From: JABACD01 sp047639675
GTDB lineage: Bacteria > Planctomycetota > UBA1135 > GCA-002686595
Direction of reading: 5' to 3'
Assembly (NCBI GenBank): GCA_047639675.1
Contig: JBLIOI010000010.1
Location: forward strand, 1 to 64,000
DNA length: 64,000 nucleotides
This document shows, piece by piece, positions 17,746-24,811 of this stretch. Within the stretch, counting starts at the first letter, position 1. The number at the start of each line of letters is the position of its first letter. The notes beneath the pieces were generated by a model, which saw only the letters and a list, made by a program, of their open reading frames with translations, had not been told where the DNA came from and did not search any database. Both the position numbers and the translations under genes were made by a program.

Positions 17746-17787
17746 AAACGTTCGTTTGAATCATACGTTTGATTCGCAAGCTCGCAA
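17746..17787 (-). promoter_or_regulatory. promoter and probable TetR operator of the efflux operon
   Basis: On the minus strand, -35 TTGCGA (17787-17782), a 16-nt spacer and -10 TATGAT (17765-17760) form a good promoter. Just downstream lies the inverted repeat AAACG-AA-CGTTT (17757-17746), which would cover the transcription start. Two direct copies of CGTTTGAATC/CGTTTGATTC (17753-17762 and 17766-17775) overlap the -10 region. The arrangement fits autorepression by the TetR protein encoded 18 bp further on. Confidence 0.6.
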
Positions 17788-17879
17788 GGGCTAGTTCCAG
17801 GGAAGTTGAGTGACAGTCGTCTCTACGAACTCAGAGAATCTCCTCAGCGGACCCGGAGCGTGCCGCGTACCTCTTGCGA

Positions 17880-18470
17880 ATGAACGACGGATCCACACCT
17901 CTCGCCGCCGAATGGCCCCTGATTCAGGGGGTGCTCAGTGGTGATCCAGCGGCCCTCGATACCTGGTACCGCAGCGAGCATCCACTCGTTTGGCGCCTAG
18001 CATTGGGAGTCCTGCTGCGAGCGGAGGAGGCTGAGGATCTAGCGCAGGAAGCCATGCTCAAACTCCATGACAAGCTCGATCGGTGGGATCCAAAGAGACC
18101 TTATAAGCAGTGGCGTAACACGCTGGTGTTGAATCTCTGTCGGGATCGGTTGCGCCGAACGGGCGCACGGGAGCGCGCGGAGAGTGCAGCGGCGCAAGAT
18201 GCGTTGCAGCAACCCTTGCCGGATCCGTCACAGCAATTGGAACAGATTGAGTTGCGCCGCCTGCTGGGCATGGCGCTTGGACAGCTCAGCGCTCGCGAAC
18301 GCGAAGCCTTTGTGCTGCGGGAGTTGGAGGGTAACTCCAGCGAACACGTTGCAGAAGTCATGGGAATCGAAGTCAGCAGCATGCGATCACTCCTGACTCT
18401 AGCGCGCCGCCGCATGCGCGAGTTCCTCGGTGTGCGTGCGCTCGAATTCATGGGGGAGGACCATGTCTGA
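17880..18470 (+). CDS. ECF-type RNA polymerase sigma factor
   Basis: 196 residues. Region 2 is seen at about 20-90 (YRSEHPLVWRLALGVLL, AEDLAQEAMLKLHDKLDRWDP), and region 4 with its helix-turn-helix at about 130-185 (LSAREREAFVLRELEGNSSEHVAEVMG, followed by SSMRSLLTLARRRMREFL). ATG 17880 is preferred over an in-frame TTG at 17874. The next gene overlaps its stop by 8 bp and encodes a membrane protein in the usual anti-sigma position. The promoter it reads is not identified here. It is divergent from the tetR operon. Confidence 0.88.
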   Translation: MNDGSTPLAAEWPLIQGVLSGDPAALDTWYRSEHPLVWRLALGVLLRAEEAEDLAQEAMLKLHDKLDRWDPKRPYKQWRNTLVLNLCRDRLRRTGARERAESAAAQDALQQPLPDPSQQLEQIELRRLLGMALGQLSAREREAFVLRELEGNSSEHVAEVMGIEVSSMRSLLTLARRRMREFLGVRALEFMGEDHV

Positions 18471-18981
18471 TCACGACGAACAAGAGCGGGTTGAGAATGC
18501 TGAGATGCGCAACCTTTGGAATCAGTTGAAAGCTCCGGACGCAACTCCGGAAACCTTTGACAAAGAGACGCAAGCCGCCGTGGATTGGATGCGTGCAGCT
18601 TGGACAGAGTTGGAAGCGCCGGAAGTCAAGCTCCCCGCGCGCCTGCGCTTCCGGTTGTTACGTAGCAGAAGAAGGTGGCTACTCCCCATCGCTACAGCAG
18701 CTGCAGCCTTGGTGTTGTTCGCTTGGCCTACAGAGCCCACAGCGCGGCACGAACCTGAAGAACCCGTCGAGATCCTTGCCAGAGTTGATTCGCCCGAAAT
18801 TCACGATGAGGCGCCGCCCACTAGCGCGCCCAAAACCACAATCACATCCGCGCGCCATTCGCGCTTTGATGAAGAGCGTAATGCGATCGTCATGGAGCAC
18901 GGAAAGGTGCGACTGATTCTGCTCACTGCGATCGAAGACGCACCGACCATCCCAAACTCTGCACCTCTTGAGGACTCCTAG
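18463..18981 (+). CDS. probable anti-sigma factor, single membrane helix
   Basis: 172 residues from ATG 18463, which overlaps the sigma-factor stop. A soluble charged N-terminal half (about 1-65) precedes a basic stretch LRSRRRW, a transmembrane helix (LLPIATAAAALVLFAWP, about 69-85) and a proline-rich extracytoplasmic tail with no recognisable domain. No HxxxCxxC zinc motif of the usual anti-sigma domain is visible. The role is inferred from gene order and topology. Confidence 0.6.
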   Translation: MSDHDEQERVENAEMRNLWNQLKAPDATPETFDKETQAAVDWMRAAWTELEAPEVKLPARLRFRLLRSRRRWLLPIATAAAALVLFAWPTEPTARHEPEEPVEILARVDSPEIHDEAPPTSAPKTTITSARHSRFDEERNAIVMEHGKVRLILLTAIEDAPTIPNSAPLEDS

Positions 18982-18984
18982 ATC

Positions 18985-19995
18985 ATGTTACTGAAGACCC
19001 TACTTACCTGTTTACTCGCCCTCTCCGTAACGACTCCTACGCCCGCCGTGGCGCAGGGAACTGAGCAAAGCGATGACCTCGTCGTCGAGTTCTACTCTCC
19101 TAAAACAGCAAGCGTGGACGTGCTCTTTCGGGCGGCGCAGCGAGTGATCTCGGGAGTGGCTGCTGATGGCCAGTTCACTGGCTCCCCAACCCTGCAGACC
19201 TACGGTGAACTGATTCTGCTTCAGTCGAGGATGGCCGACCTGAGCCGAGTTGTTGCTATCTTGAAGCGCCTGGATGAGAACTATCAAAAGGCAGGGAAGG
19301 CCAAACCGATGGGTATGGTGGATTGGCAGTACAGGCCGCATCATGTATCCATCGATTCCGTCAAGTCTGGCCTTCGGCACTTGGACATCACCAACATCCG
19401 TACAAATAAGGCAGCGTTCCAAGACGCAGGAAGTGGCCTCCATGGCCTGGAGATCAGCTACATCATGGAAACCGGACTGGTCTTGATGCGTGGCCATACC
19501 GCGGAAATTGATCTGGCGAAGGCCATCCTGAAGACCATGGACGTCCAACAGCCCAAGTTGATGTTGACTTGCTATTTCGTTCAGGGGACGAGCGGAGAAA
19601 GCAGCGCCTCTCTTCCCAAAGAACTCGTGGAGGGGCTCAGCGCCCTCGTTCCTTCGGAGGGCTTTGAAATGCTCTCGATGGGGCTTCTGCCCTCCGATGC
19701 AAGCCGCGCAGTTCAGTTCTCCGTGGACCTCGACCGCAACCAGGGATCCTTCGAATTGGAACTTGATCCCGGTTCTTTTGATCCCGAGAGCGGGGAGTTG
19801 TCATTCAAATCCATCGATTTCGAAATGCAGTTGATGACGCAATCCCCACAACAGAAGAAGGTGGGTAGCCTAGGCAGCGCGGCTAGACGTAGTTTCAGAA
19901 CAAGCGCAATTGTCAAGCCGGAGCAGTACACAGTGCTCGGCGCCGTTGGCGCCAACCCGGTCTTCGTCGTCGTCAAGTTGACGCTAATGAAGTAG
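18985..19995 (+). CDS. secreted protein with secretin N-domain-like repeats
   Basis: 336 residues with a clear signal peptide (LLKTLLTCLLALSVTTPTPAVAQ). Two modules (about 32-95 and 110-190) contain phrases such as LLQSRMADLSRVVAILKRLD and LVLMRGHTAEIDLAKAILKTMD. These resemble the N1-type domains of secretins (GspD/PilQ), where a beta-alpha fold ends in an I..LD helix. The secretin pore domain itself is absent. It starts 3 bp after the anti-sigma-like gene, so all three are one operon. It may be a periplasmic partner or target of the sigma system; the function is unknown. Confidence 0.6.
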   Translation: MLLKTLLTCLLALSVTTPTPAVAQGTEQSDDLVVEFYSPKTASVDVLFRAAQRVISGVAADGQFTGSPTLQTYGELILLQSRMADLSRVVAILKRLDENYQKAGKAKPMGMVDWQYRPHHVSIDSVKSGLRHLDITNIRTNKAAFQDAGSGLHGLEISYIMETGLVLMRGHTAEIDLAKAILKTMDVQQPKLMLTCYFVQGTSGESSASLPKELVEGLSALVPSEGFEMLSMGLLPSDASRAVQFSVDLDRNQGSFELELDPGSFDPESGELSFKSIDFEMQLMTQSPQQKKVGSLGSAARRSFRTSAIVKPEQYTVLGAVGANPVFVVVKLTLMK

Positions 19996-20006
19996 CGAGT
20001 GTCTCG

Positions 20007-20690
20007 CTACCGGATGTACAGCGCGTTCCCGTAAGCGAGCGAGCCGTCCATTCCCAAGCGACACTCATGGAAGGAACGCAGCTTAAAACCCGCCTCTTTC
20101 AACAAGGCATCCAGCTCATGAAACTGCTGGCTGCCTTCATAGAAGTCTCCGAAGCAGACCTCGATATAGAGTGACTGTACCCCCGCGAGCGCACGCTATC
20201 CGCCTGCTATCATCTGGTGCTCCGCGCCTTGAAGATCGACCTTGAGCAGGGCCACTTGGTCCAGGTTCTGTTCTTCAAACAGTGAGTCCAACGTCTGCCC
20301 CGGAACTTTGACGGTCTCCACCTCGCGCATTTCCTTGCCGAAGGTCTTGGAGGCCGTTTCCGTAATCCGCAAGAGTGAGTTCGAACCTCGGTGCGTATTG
20401 ATCCGCAAGATCAGCGGGCAATTCCTGTCCCTGATCGCTGCATGGACCACTTGGATTGAATCCTGGCTCGCGAACTTACTCTTCAGCTTCGCCGCAGACC
20501 TCGTATACGCTTCGATCAAGACCACTCTCTTGGGCTTCCCAATATGCTTGACCCCGTCCGTGAACTCGCCGCCATAGGCCCCCAAGTCCACAATCGTGTG
20601 GTAATCGAGTAGCGGAAAGGTCTTGAATAAGCGCAAAGCTCGGCGGCTCGACTTGTCGAGAGCCAGGCCCAGACGGCGGAAGGTATTTGT
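20007..20690 (-). pseudogene. FkbM-type methyltransferase broken by an in-frame UAG
   Basis: Read on the minus strand, the frame contains the FkbM SAM-binding start (TIVDLGAYGGEFTDGV), VLIEAYTRSA and the typical LLKVDLQGAEHQMIAGG. A UAG then occurs at 20196-20198. Translation in the same frame continues for 62 more sensible residues (RALAGVQSLYIEVCFGDFYE ... YGNALYIR) before a UAG at 20007-20009. A single base change thus splits one gene. At the 5' end the frame is open from 20690 with plausible sequence (FRRLGLALDKSSRRALRLF), but only a TTG at 20636 could start it, so the beginning may also be lost. FkbM enzymes O-methylate sugars or polyketides; a glycan role fits the neighbouring cluster. 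Confidence 0.8.
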
Positions 20691-20825
20691 TTAGCTGAGC
20701 CGCTGGTTTGCGCGATGTGGGCGGGCGCTGGCGGAAAACGTGCCAGGAGCGGAGCCGGATTGCGAAGCGAAAGACGCGGGAGATGCTTTTGGCGTGATCG
20801 AATTCGTGAAGCCGCTATCCTATGT

Positions 20826-20847
20826 GCGGGCCGGATTCCCGGCCCGC
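20826..20847 (+). promoter_or_regulatory. GC-rich hairpin in the gmd leader
   Basis: A perfect 8-bp stem GCGGGCCG / CGGCCCGC with a 6-nt loop ends 21 nt before the gmd start. There is no T run, so it is not a classical terminator. It could affect leader RNA structure or translation; no ligand or regulator can be named. Confidence 0.45.
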
Positions 20848-20868
20848 CACCACCTGCAAGAACACCCT

Positions 20869-21918
20869 ATGGTTATGAAAGCGCTAATTACCGGGATCAC
20901 CGGCCAGGACGGATCCTATCTCGCCGAGCTTTTGCTTGAGAAGGGATATGAAGTTCACGGCATCACGCGCCGTGCGTCGAGCTTCAACACCGGCCGCATC
21001 GACCATCTCTACCGCGACTCTCACGATCCGAACGCCAAGCTGTTCTTGCACTACGGCGACCTCGCCGATGGCACGGGCTTGCGTCGTATCATCGAGAAGG
21101 TCGAGCCGGACGAAATTTACAACTTGGGCGCGCAATCTCATGTGAAGGTCTCTTTCGAACAGCCGGAGTACACCGCCGATATCGTCGCCTTGGGAACTCT
21201 GCGGTTGTTAGAGGCGGTGCGCGACTTCAGCGAGAACGCAAAGAAGGAAGTGCGCTTCTATCAAGCGGGATCCTCCGAAATGTTCGGATCGATGCCGCCG
21301 CCGCAGGATGTGAATACACCCTTTCATCCGCGCAGTCCCTACGGCGCGAGCAAAGTGGCGGCTCACCACTACTGCGTCAACTACCGCGAATCCTACGGCA
21401 TGTTCGTAGCCACCGGTATCCTGTTCAACCACGAATCTCCCCGGCGCGGCGAGACCTTCGTAACGCGTAAAATCACGCGCGCTGCAGCACGCATCAAACT
21501 CGGGTTGCAGAAGAAACTTTATCTCGGCAACTTGGACGCTAGTCGCGACTGGGGATTCGCAGGCGACTACGTCGAAGCCATGTGGATGATGTTGCAGCAG
21601 GAAGTGCCCGATACTTATGTGGTCTGCACAGGCGAGAGTCACACTGTGCGCGACTTCGTTGTAGCGGTCTTCACGCAGCTCGGCTTGGATTGGGAAGAGT
21701 GCGTGGAAATCGACAAGCGTTACTTCCGCCCTGCTGAAGTCGAAGCCTTGCGCGGAGATTGCACTCAGACCAAGGAGAAGTTGGGTTGGTCACCGCGCAC
21801 AAGTTTCGATGAGCTTGTGAGCATGATGATCGAGAACGACCTCGAGCTAGCGCGCCAAGAGTTGACTCTCAAGGAAGCAGGGCACACTTTGGCGGTGGGC
21901 GGTTCCGCTAACGAGTAG
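20869..21918 (+). CDS. gmd: GDP-mannose 4,6-dehydratase
   Basis: 349 residues from ATG 20869 (MVMKALITGITGQDG); ATG 20875 is an alternative. It shows the Rossmann motif TGITGQDGSYLAELLLEKGYEVHG, the Gmd motif RRASSFNTGRIDHLY and the catalytic YGASKVAAHHY (YxxxK) with the family phrase NYRESYGMFVATGILFNHESPRRGE. It converts GDP-D-mannose to GDP-4-keto-6-deoxymannose. The following gene makes GDP-L-fucose from this product, so the pair opens the glycan operon. The longer upstream reading frame (from 20740) covers a GC hairpin and has no homologous look. Confidence 0.92.
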   Translation: MVMKALITGITGQDGSYLAELLLEKGYEVHGITRRASSFNTGRIDHLYRDSHDPNAKLFLHYGDLADGTGLRRIIEKVEPDEIYNLGAQSHVKVSFEQPEYTADIVALGTLRLLEAVRDFSENAKKEVRFYQAGSSEMFGSMPPPQDVNTPFHPRSPYGASKVAAHHYCVNYRESYGMFVATGILFNHESPRRGETFVTRKITRAAARIKLGLQKKLYLGNLDASRDWGFAGDYVEAMWMMLQQEVPDTYVVCTGESHTVRDFVVAVFTQLGLDWEECVEIDKRYFRPAEVEALRGDCTQTKEKLGWSPRTSFDELVSMMIENDLELARQELTLKEAGHTLAVGGSANE

Positions 21919-21925
21919 TTTGACT

Positions 21926-22870
21926 ATGGAAAAGACTGCTAGAGTATGCGTCGCCGGAAGCCGCGGCATGGTTGGATCTGCGATCGTACGCCGGTTGCGC
22001 GAGGCGGGCTTTGAGGACATTCAAGAGTTGGCGCGCGACCAGGCGGACCTCACGCGAGCCGATGAAGTGGACAAGTGGTTCAAAGCCAATCGTCCTGAGT
22101 ATCTATTCATCGCAGCGGCGAAAGTCGGTGGCGTGTTGGCCAACGATCTGTACTCAGCTGACTTCCTGCGCGTCAATTTGCAGATTCAGACGAACCTGAT
22201 CGATTGCGCGCACCGCTACAAGGTCACCAAACTGCTATTCCTGGGCTCTTCGTGCATCTATCCGAAGCATGCGCCACAACCCATGCGAGAAGAGCACCTG
22301 ATGACAGGGCTCTTAGAACCCACCAATGACGCCTACGCAATCGCAAAGATCGCCGGTATCAAAATGGTTGAAGCCTATGGCAAGCAGTACGGCCTGCGTG
22401 GGATCAGTCTGATGCCGACGAATCTCTATGGCCCGGGCGACAACTTTGACCTGCAGACGGCGCATGTTCTACCCGCCATGGTCCGCAAATTTCTCGAAGC
22501 CAAAGTTGAGGGAAAGCCGAGTGTCGGTCTCTGGGGCAGCGGGACACCGCGGCGGGAGTTCTTGCACGTGGATGACTTGGCTAGCGCGGCGCTCTTCCTG
22601 ATGGAGAATTACGATGGCCCTGGCATCATCAACGTTGGCGTTGGCGAAGACATTTCGATCGCAGGCCTCGCGGCGTTGATCGCTGAAGTGGTTGGCTATG
22701 AGGGCGAAATTGTCTACGACGCGACCAAGCCAGATGGGACTCCGCGCAAGTGGCTGGACGTCAGTCGCTTGGAAGGCTTGGGCTGGAGCGCGAGCACTTC
22801 CTTGCGCGACGGGATCGTCGCAACGGTTGCTTGGTACACGGAACACCATATGAACCCTTCTGCGCTTTGA
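21926..22870 (+). CDS. fcl: GDP-L-fucose synthase
   Basis: 314 residues from ATG 21926. Motifs include VAGSRGMVGSAIVRRL (NADPH binding), FLGSSCIYPKHAPQPMREEHLMTG (typical of Fcl/WcaG) and catalytic YAIAKIAGIKM. It acts as epimerase and reductase on the Gmd product to give GDP-L-fucose. The gene lies 7 bp after gmd, and its UGA stop overlaps the TTG start of the next gene. Fucose is therefore likely a component of the surface glycan made here. Confidence 0.92.
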   Translation: MEKTARVCVAGSRGMVGSAIVRRLREAGFEDIQELARDQADLTRADEVDKWFKANRPEYLFIAAAKVGGVLANDLYSADFLRVNLQIQTNLIDCAHRYKVTKLLFLGSSCIYPKHAPQPMREEHLMTGLLEPTNDAYAIAKIAGIKMVEAYGKQYGLRGISLMPTNLYGPGDNFDLQTAHVLPAMVRKFLEAKVEGKPSVGLWGSGTPRREFLHVDDLASAALFLMENYDGPGIINVGVGEDISIAGLAALIAEVVGYEGEIVYDATKPDGTPRKWLDVSRLEGLGWSASTSLRDGIVATVAWYTEHHMNPSAL

Positions 22871-23862
22871 AGTTATTCGCGCTGACCTTTGGCGATATCC
22901 ACACGCCGAGTTCGCACTTCCGCATCCATCAGTATGAGGAGCGCTTTCGGGCTGCCGGAATCAAACTGGAGCATGCGCTGGCGCGCGGTTTCAGAGACTT
23001 CGGTTACCTGAAGACCTGCGATGTGGTCATGTTGCAGAAGACGCTCTTGGCAACCTCGACCATCAGGAAGATCCGTCGTGCGAGCAATGTGTTGATCTAT
23101 GATGCCGACGATCGCATCTGGATGCGGCCAGGCAAGCCTTATGGCTGGGCAACGCGCAGCAGGCTGAATCGCCGCTTGAAGGCGATCGTTAGCACGGCAG
23201 ATCTGTGCATTGCGGCCAATCGAGTGATTGCTGCGGACCAAGAGGGGGCTGGGTCGACCAACGTGGAAGTTCTGCCGATGTCCGTGGATACATCCCAATG
23301 GAAACCAGGCGTTGCGAGTGAACTTCGGAGCGATCGGGTCACTATCGGTTGGTCGGGCGCACCGCGCAATTTGGTTTTTCTCGAGCCACTATTGCCCGCG
23401 CTGCGCGAAATCTTGCGTCAGAACAAGAATGTGCGCCTAGCCATTCACAGTGGCGAGCGGCCGAGCTTCGATGACATTGACTTTGAGCACCTTCCTTTCG
23501 AGCCGGGCTTAGAGCCGAAGGCAGTCGCACAGTTCGATATCGGACTCTTGCCTTTGCCAGATGATCCCTTTGTGCACGGGAAGTCCCCGATCAAGGCACT
23601 TCAGTACTCCGCTTGCGGCGTCCCAATCGTAGGCCAAGCGGTGGGGGCGACAGCCGAGTTGTTGCAGCATGAAGTCAACGGCTTGACTGTGACTGACGAA
23701 CGCTCTTGGCTACAAAACCTACAGCGACTCGTGACGGACAGTGACCTGCGCGTTCAGCTTGGAGAGGGTGGAAAGACGATGGTCGAACGTTCCCATAGTA
23801 TGGATGCAGTATTTGGGCGATATCTCTCCCTACTGCAATCTGCGCTGGAGCCTGCACAATGA
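22867..23862 (+). CDS. GT4-like glycosyltransferase
   Basis: About 331 residues starting at TTG 22867 (LKLFALTFGDIHTPSSHFRI), which overlaps the fcl stop as TTGA. A longer frame reaching back to 22750 lies wholly within fcl and is not credible. The C-terminal half shows VTIGWSGAPRNL and the donor-binding EFG-like stretch HGKSPIKALQYSACGVPIVGQAVGATAELL, with E in the last helix, as in GT4/GT-B enzymes. It is likely to add a sugar, possibly fucose, to a lipid-linked or surface glycan. It overlaps the next gene by 4 bp. Confidence 0.75.
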   Translation: MKLFALTFGDIHTPSSHFRIHQYEERFRAAGIKLEHALARGFRDFGYLKTCDVVMLQKTLLATSTIRKIRRASNVLIYDADDRIWMRPGKPYGWATRSRLNRRLKAIVSTADLCIAANRVIAADQEGAGSTNVEVLPMSVDTSQWKPGVASELRSDRVTIGWSGAPRNLVFLEPLLPALREILRQNKNVRLAIHSGERPSFDDIDFEHLPFEPGLEPKAVAQFDIGLLPLPDDPFVHGKSPIKALQYSACGVPIVGQAVGATAELLQHEVNGLTVTDERSWLQNLQRLVTDSDLRVQLGEGGKTMVERSHSMDAVFGRYLSLLQSALEPAQ

Positions 23863-24776
23863 CCATTCAGCGATCGCCGAACCGACCGGCGGAGTTGCGT
23901 CAAGTCAGCGCAGCTAGCGATCTCTCGGATGCCATCGCTGTTCTTGGCAAGGCTCCGGATGGATGTCTGGTTTGCGATACGCCCAATCCCAAGCAGCTCT
24001 TCTTGCGTTTCGGAAAGTGGCACTGGCAGTGTGGCGGATGTGGGCTGGTTTTTATCCACGACATCTATCCTGAGTTCATTTCGGACGTGGAACCTGAAAT
24101 CATTCTGGATGAAATCCTAAACACAGCGCCGCGCAAGAAGGAGCTCTTGCAGTGGCGAGCGACTCTGGCGGAGTTCGAAGGATATCGTTCGAATAATCGC
24201 CTCCTGGACTTGGGCTGCGCCAAGGGCAACTTTCTAAAGTTGATTAAGGAAGCCGGCTGGCAAGAGCATGGGGTTGAGACAGTTCCCGTACTCGCCAAGC
24301 ATTGCAGTGAAACTCTTGGTCTGAATGCCTTCAGTGGCGACTTGATCTCTGCAGCTTTCCCGGAGGATCACTTCGATGTAATTCACATGAGCGAGGTGAT
24401 CGAGCACGTGATCAACCCCGTGGAACTTCTGACGGAAGTGCACCGGGTACTGCGCCCTGGAGGATTGGCGTTCTTCCGCACCGGTAACGTGAAGAGTTGG
24501 TCGGCCCGCGTTCGAGGACCCGAGTGGCCTTACTTTCGGTTTTCCGCCGGCGATCACATTCGATTCTACGGCCCCAAATCGACTCGGGCATTGGGTGAAA
24601 CCGTAGGATTCGCCAAGAGCACTACCAGCACGCGCGGCTTCGCTTTTCGCGAAGGCGGCGAGTTGAAAGGGCATTGGTACAAACTCCCAGTCAAGCTGAC
24701 CCAAGGGCCAATTTCCATTCTTGCCGGATGGTGCGGCGCAGGCCATCGATTGACCATGCGCTTCACAAAGGGCTAG
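23859..24776 (+). CDS. class I SAM methyltransferase with N-terminal zinc ribbon
   Basis: 305 residues, start ATG 23859 overlapping the previous stop (ATGA). The N-terminal part has two cysteine pairs, CLVC and CGGC (about 36-60), likely binding zinc. The methyltransferase core has RLLDLGCAKGNFLKLIKEAGW (motif I), DVIHMSEVIEHVINP and LRPGGLAFFRT. It probably methylates a sugar or glycan intermediate of this operon. The acceptor cannot be named. Confidence 0.8.
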   Translation: MTIQRSPNRPAELRQVSAASDLSDAIAVLGKAPDGCLVCDTPNPKQLFLRFGKWHWQCGGCGLVFIHDIYPEFISDVEPEIILDEILNTAPRKKELLQWRATLAEFEGYRSNNRLLDLGCAKGNFLKLIKEAGWQEHGVETVPVLAKHCSETLGLNAFSGDLISAAFPEDHFDVIHMSEVIEHVINPVELLTEVHRVLRPGGLAFFRTGNVKSWSARVRGPEWPYFRFSAGDHIRFYGPKSTRALGETVGFAKSTTSTRGFAFREGGELKGHWYKLPVKLTQGPISILAGWCGAGHRLTMRFTKG

Positions 24777-24811
24777 CAGTCCACGCTGAACCGGCTTCTT
24801 AGCACGAGCTC

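Noticed and set aside
20007..20690. Alternative genetic code (UAG read as an amino acid)
   Set aside because: UAG and UGA both end intact genes nearby (gmd, rfbF, fcl), so a code change does not fit; two separate nonsense events are simpler.
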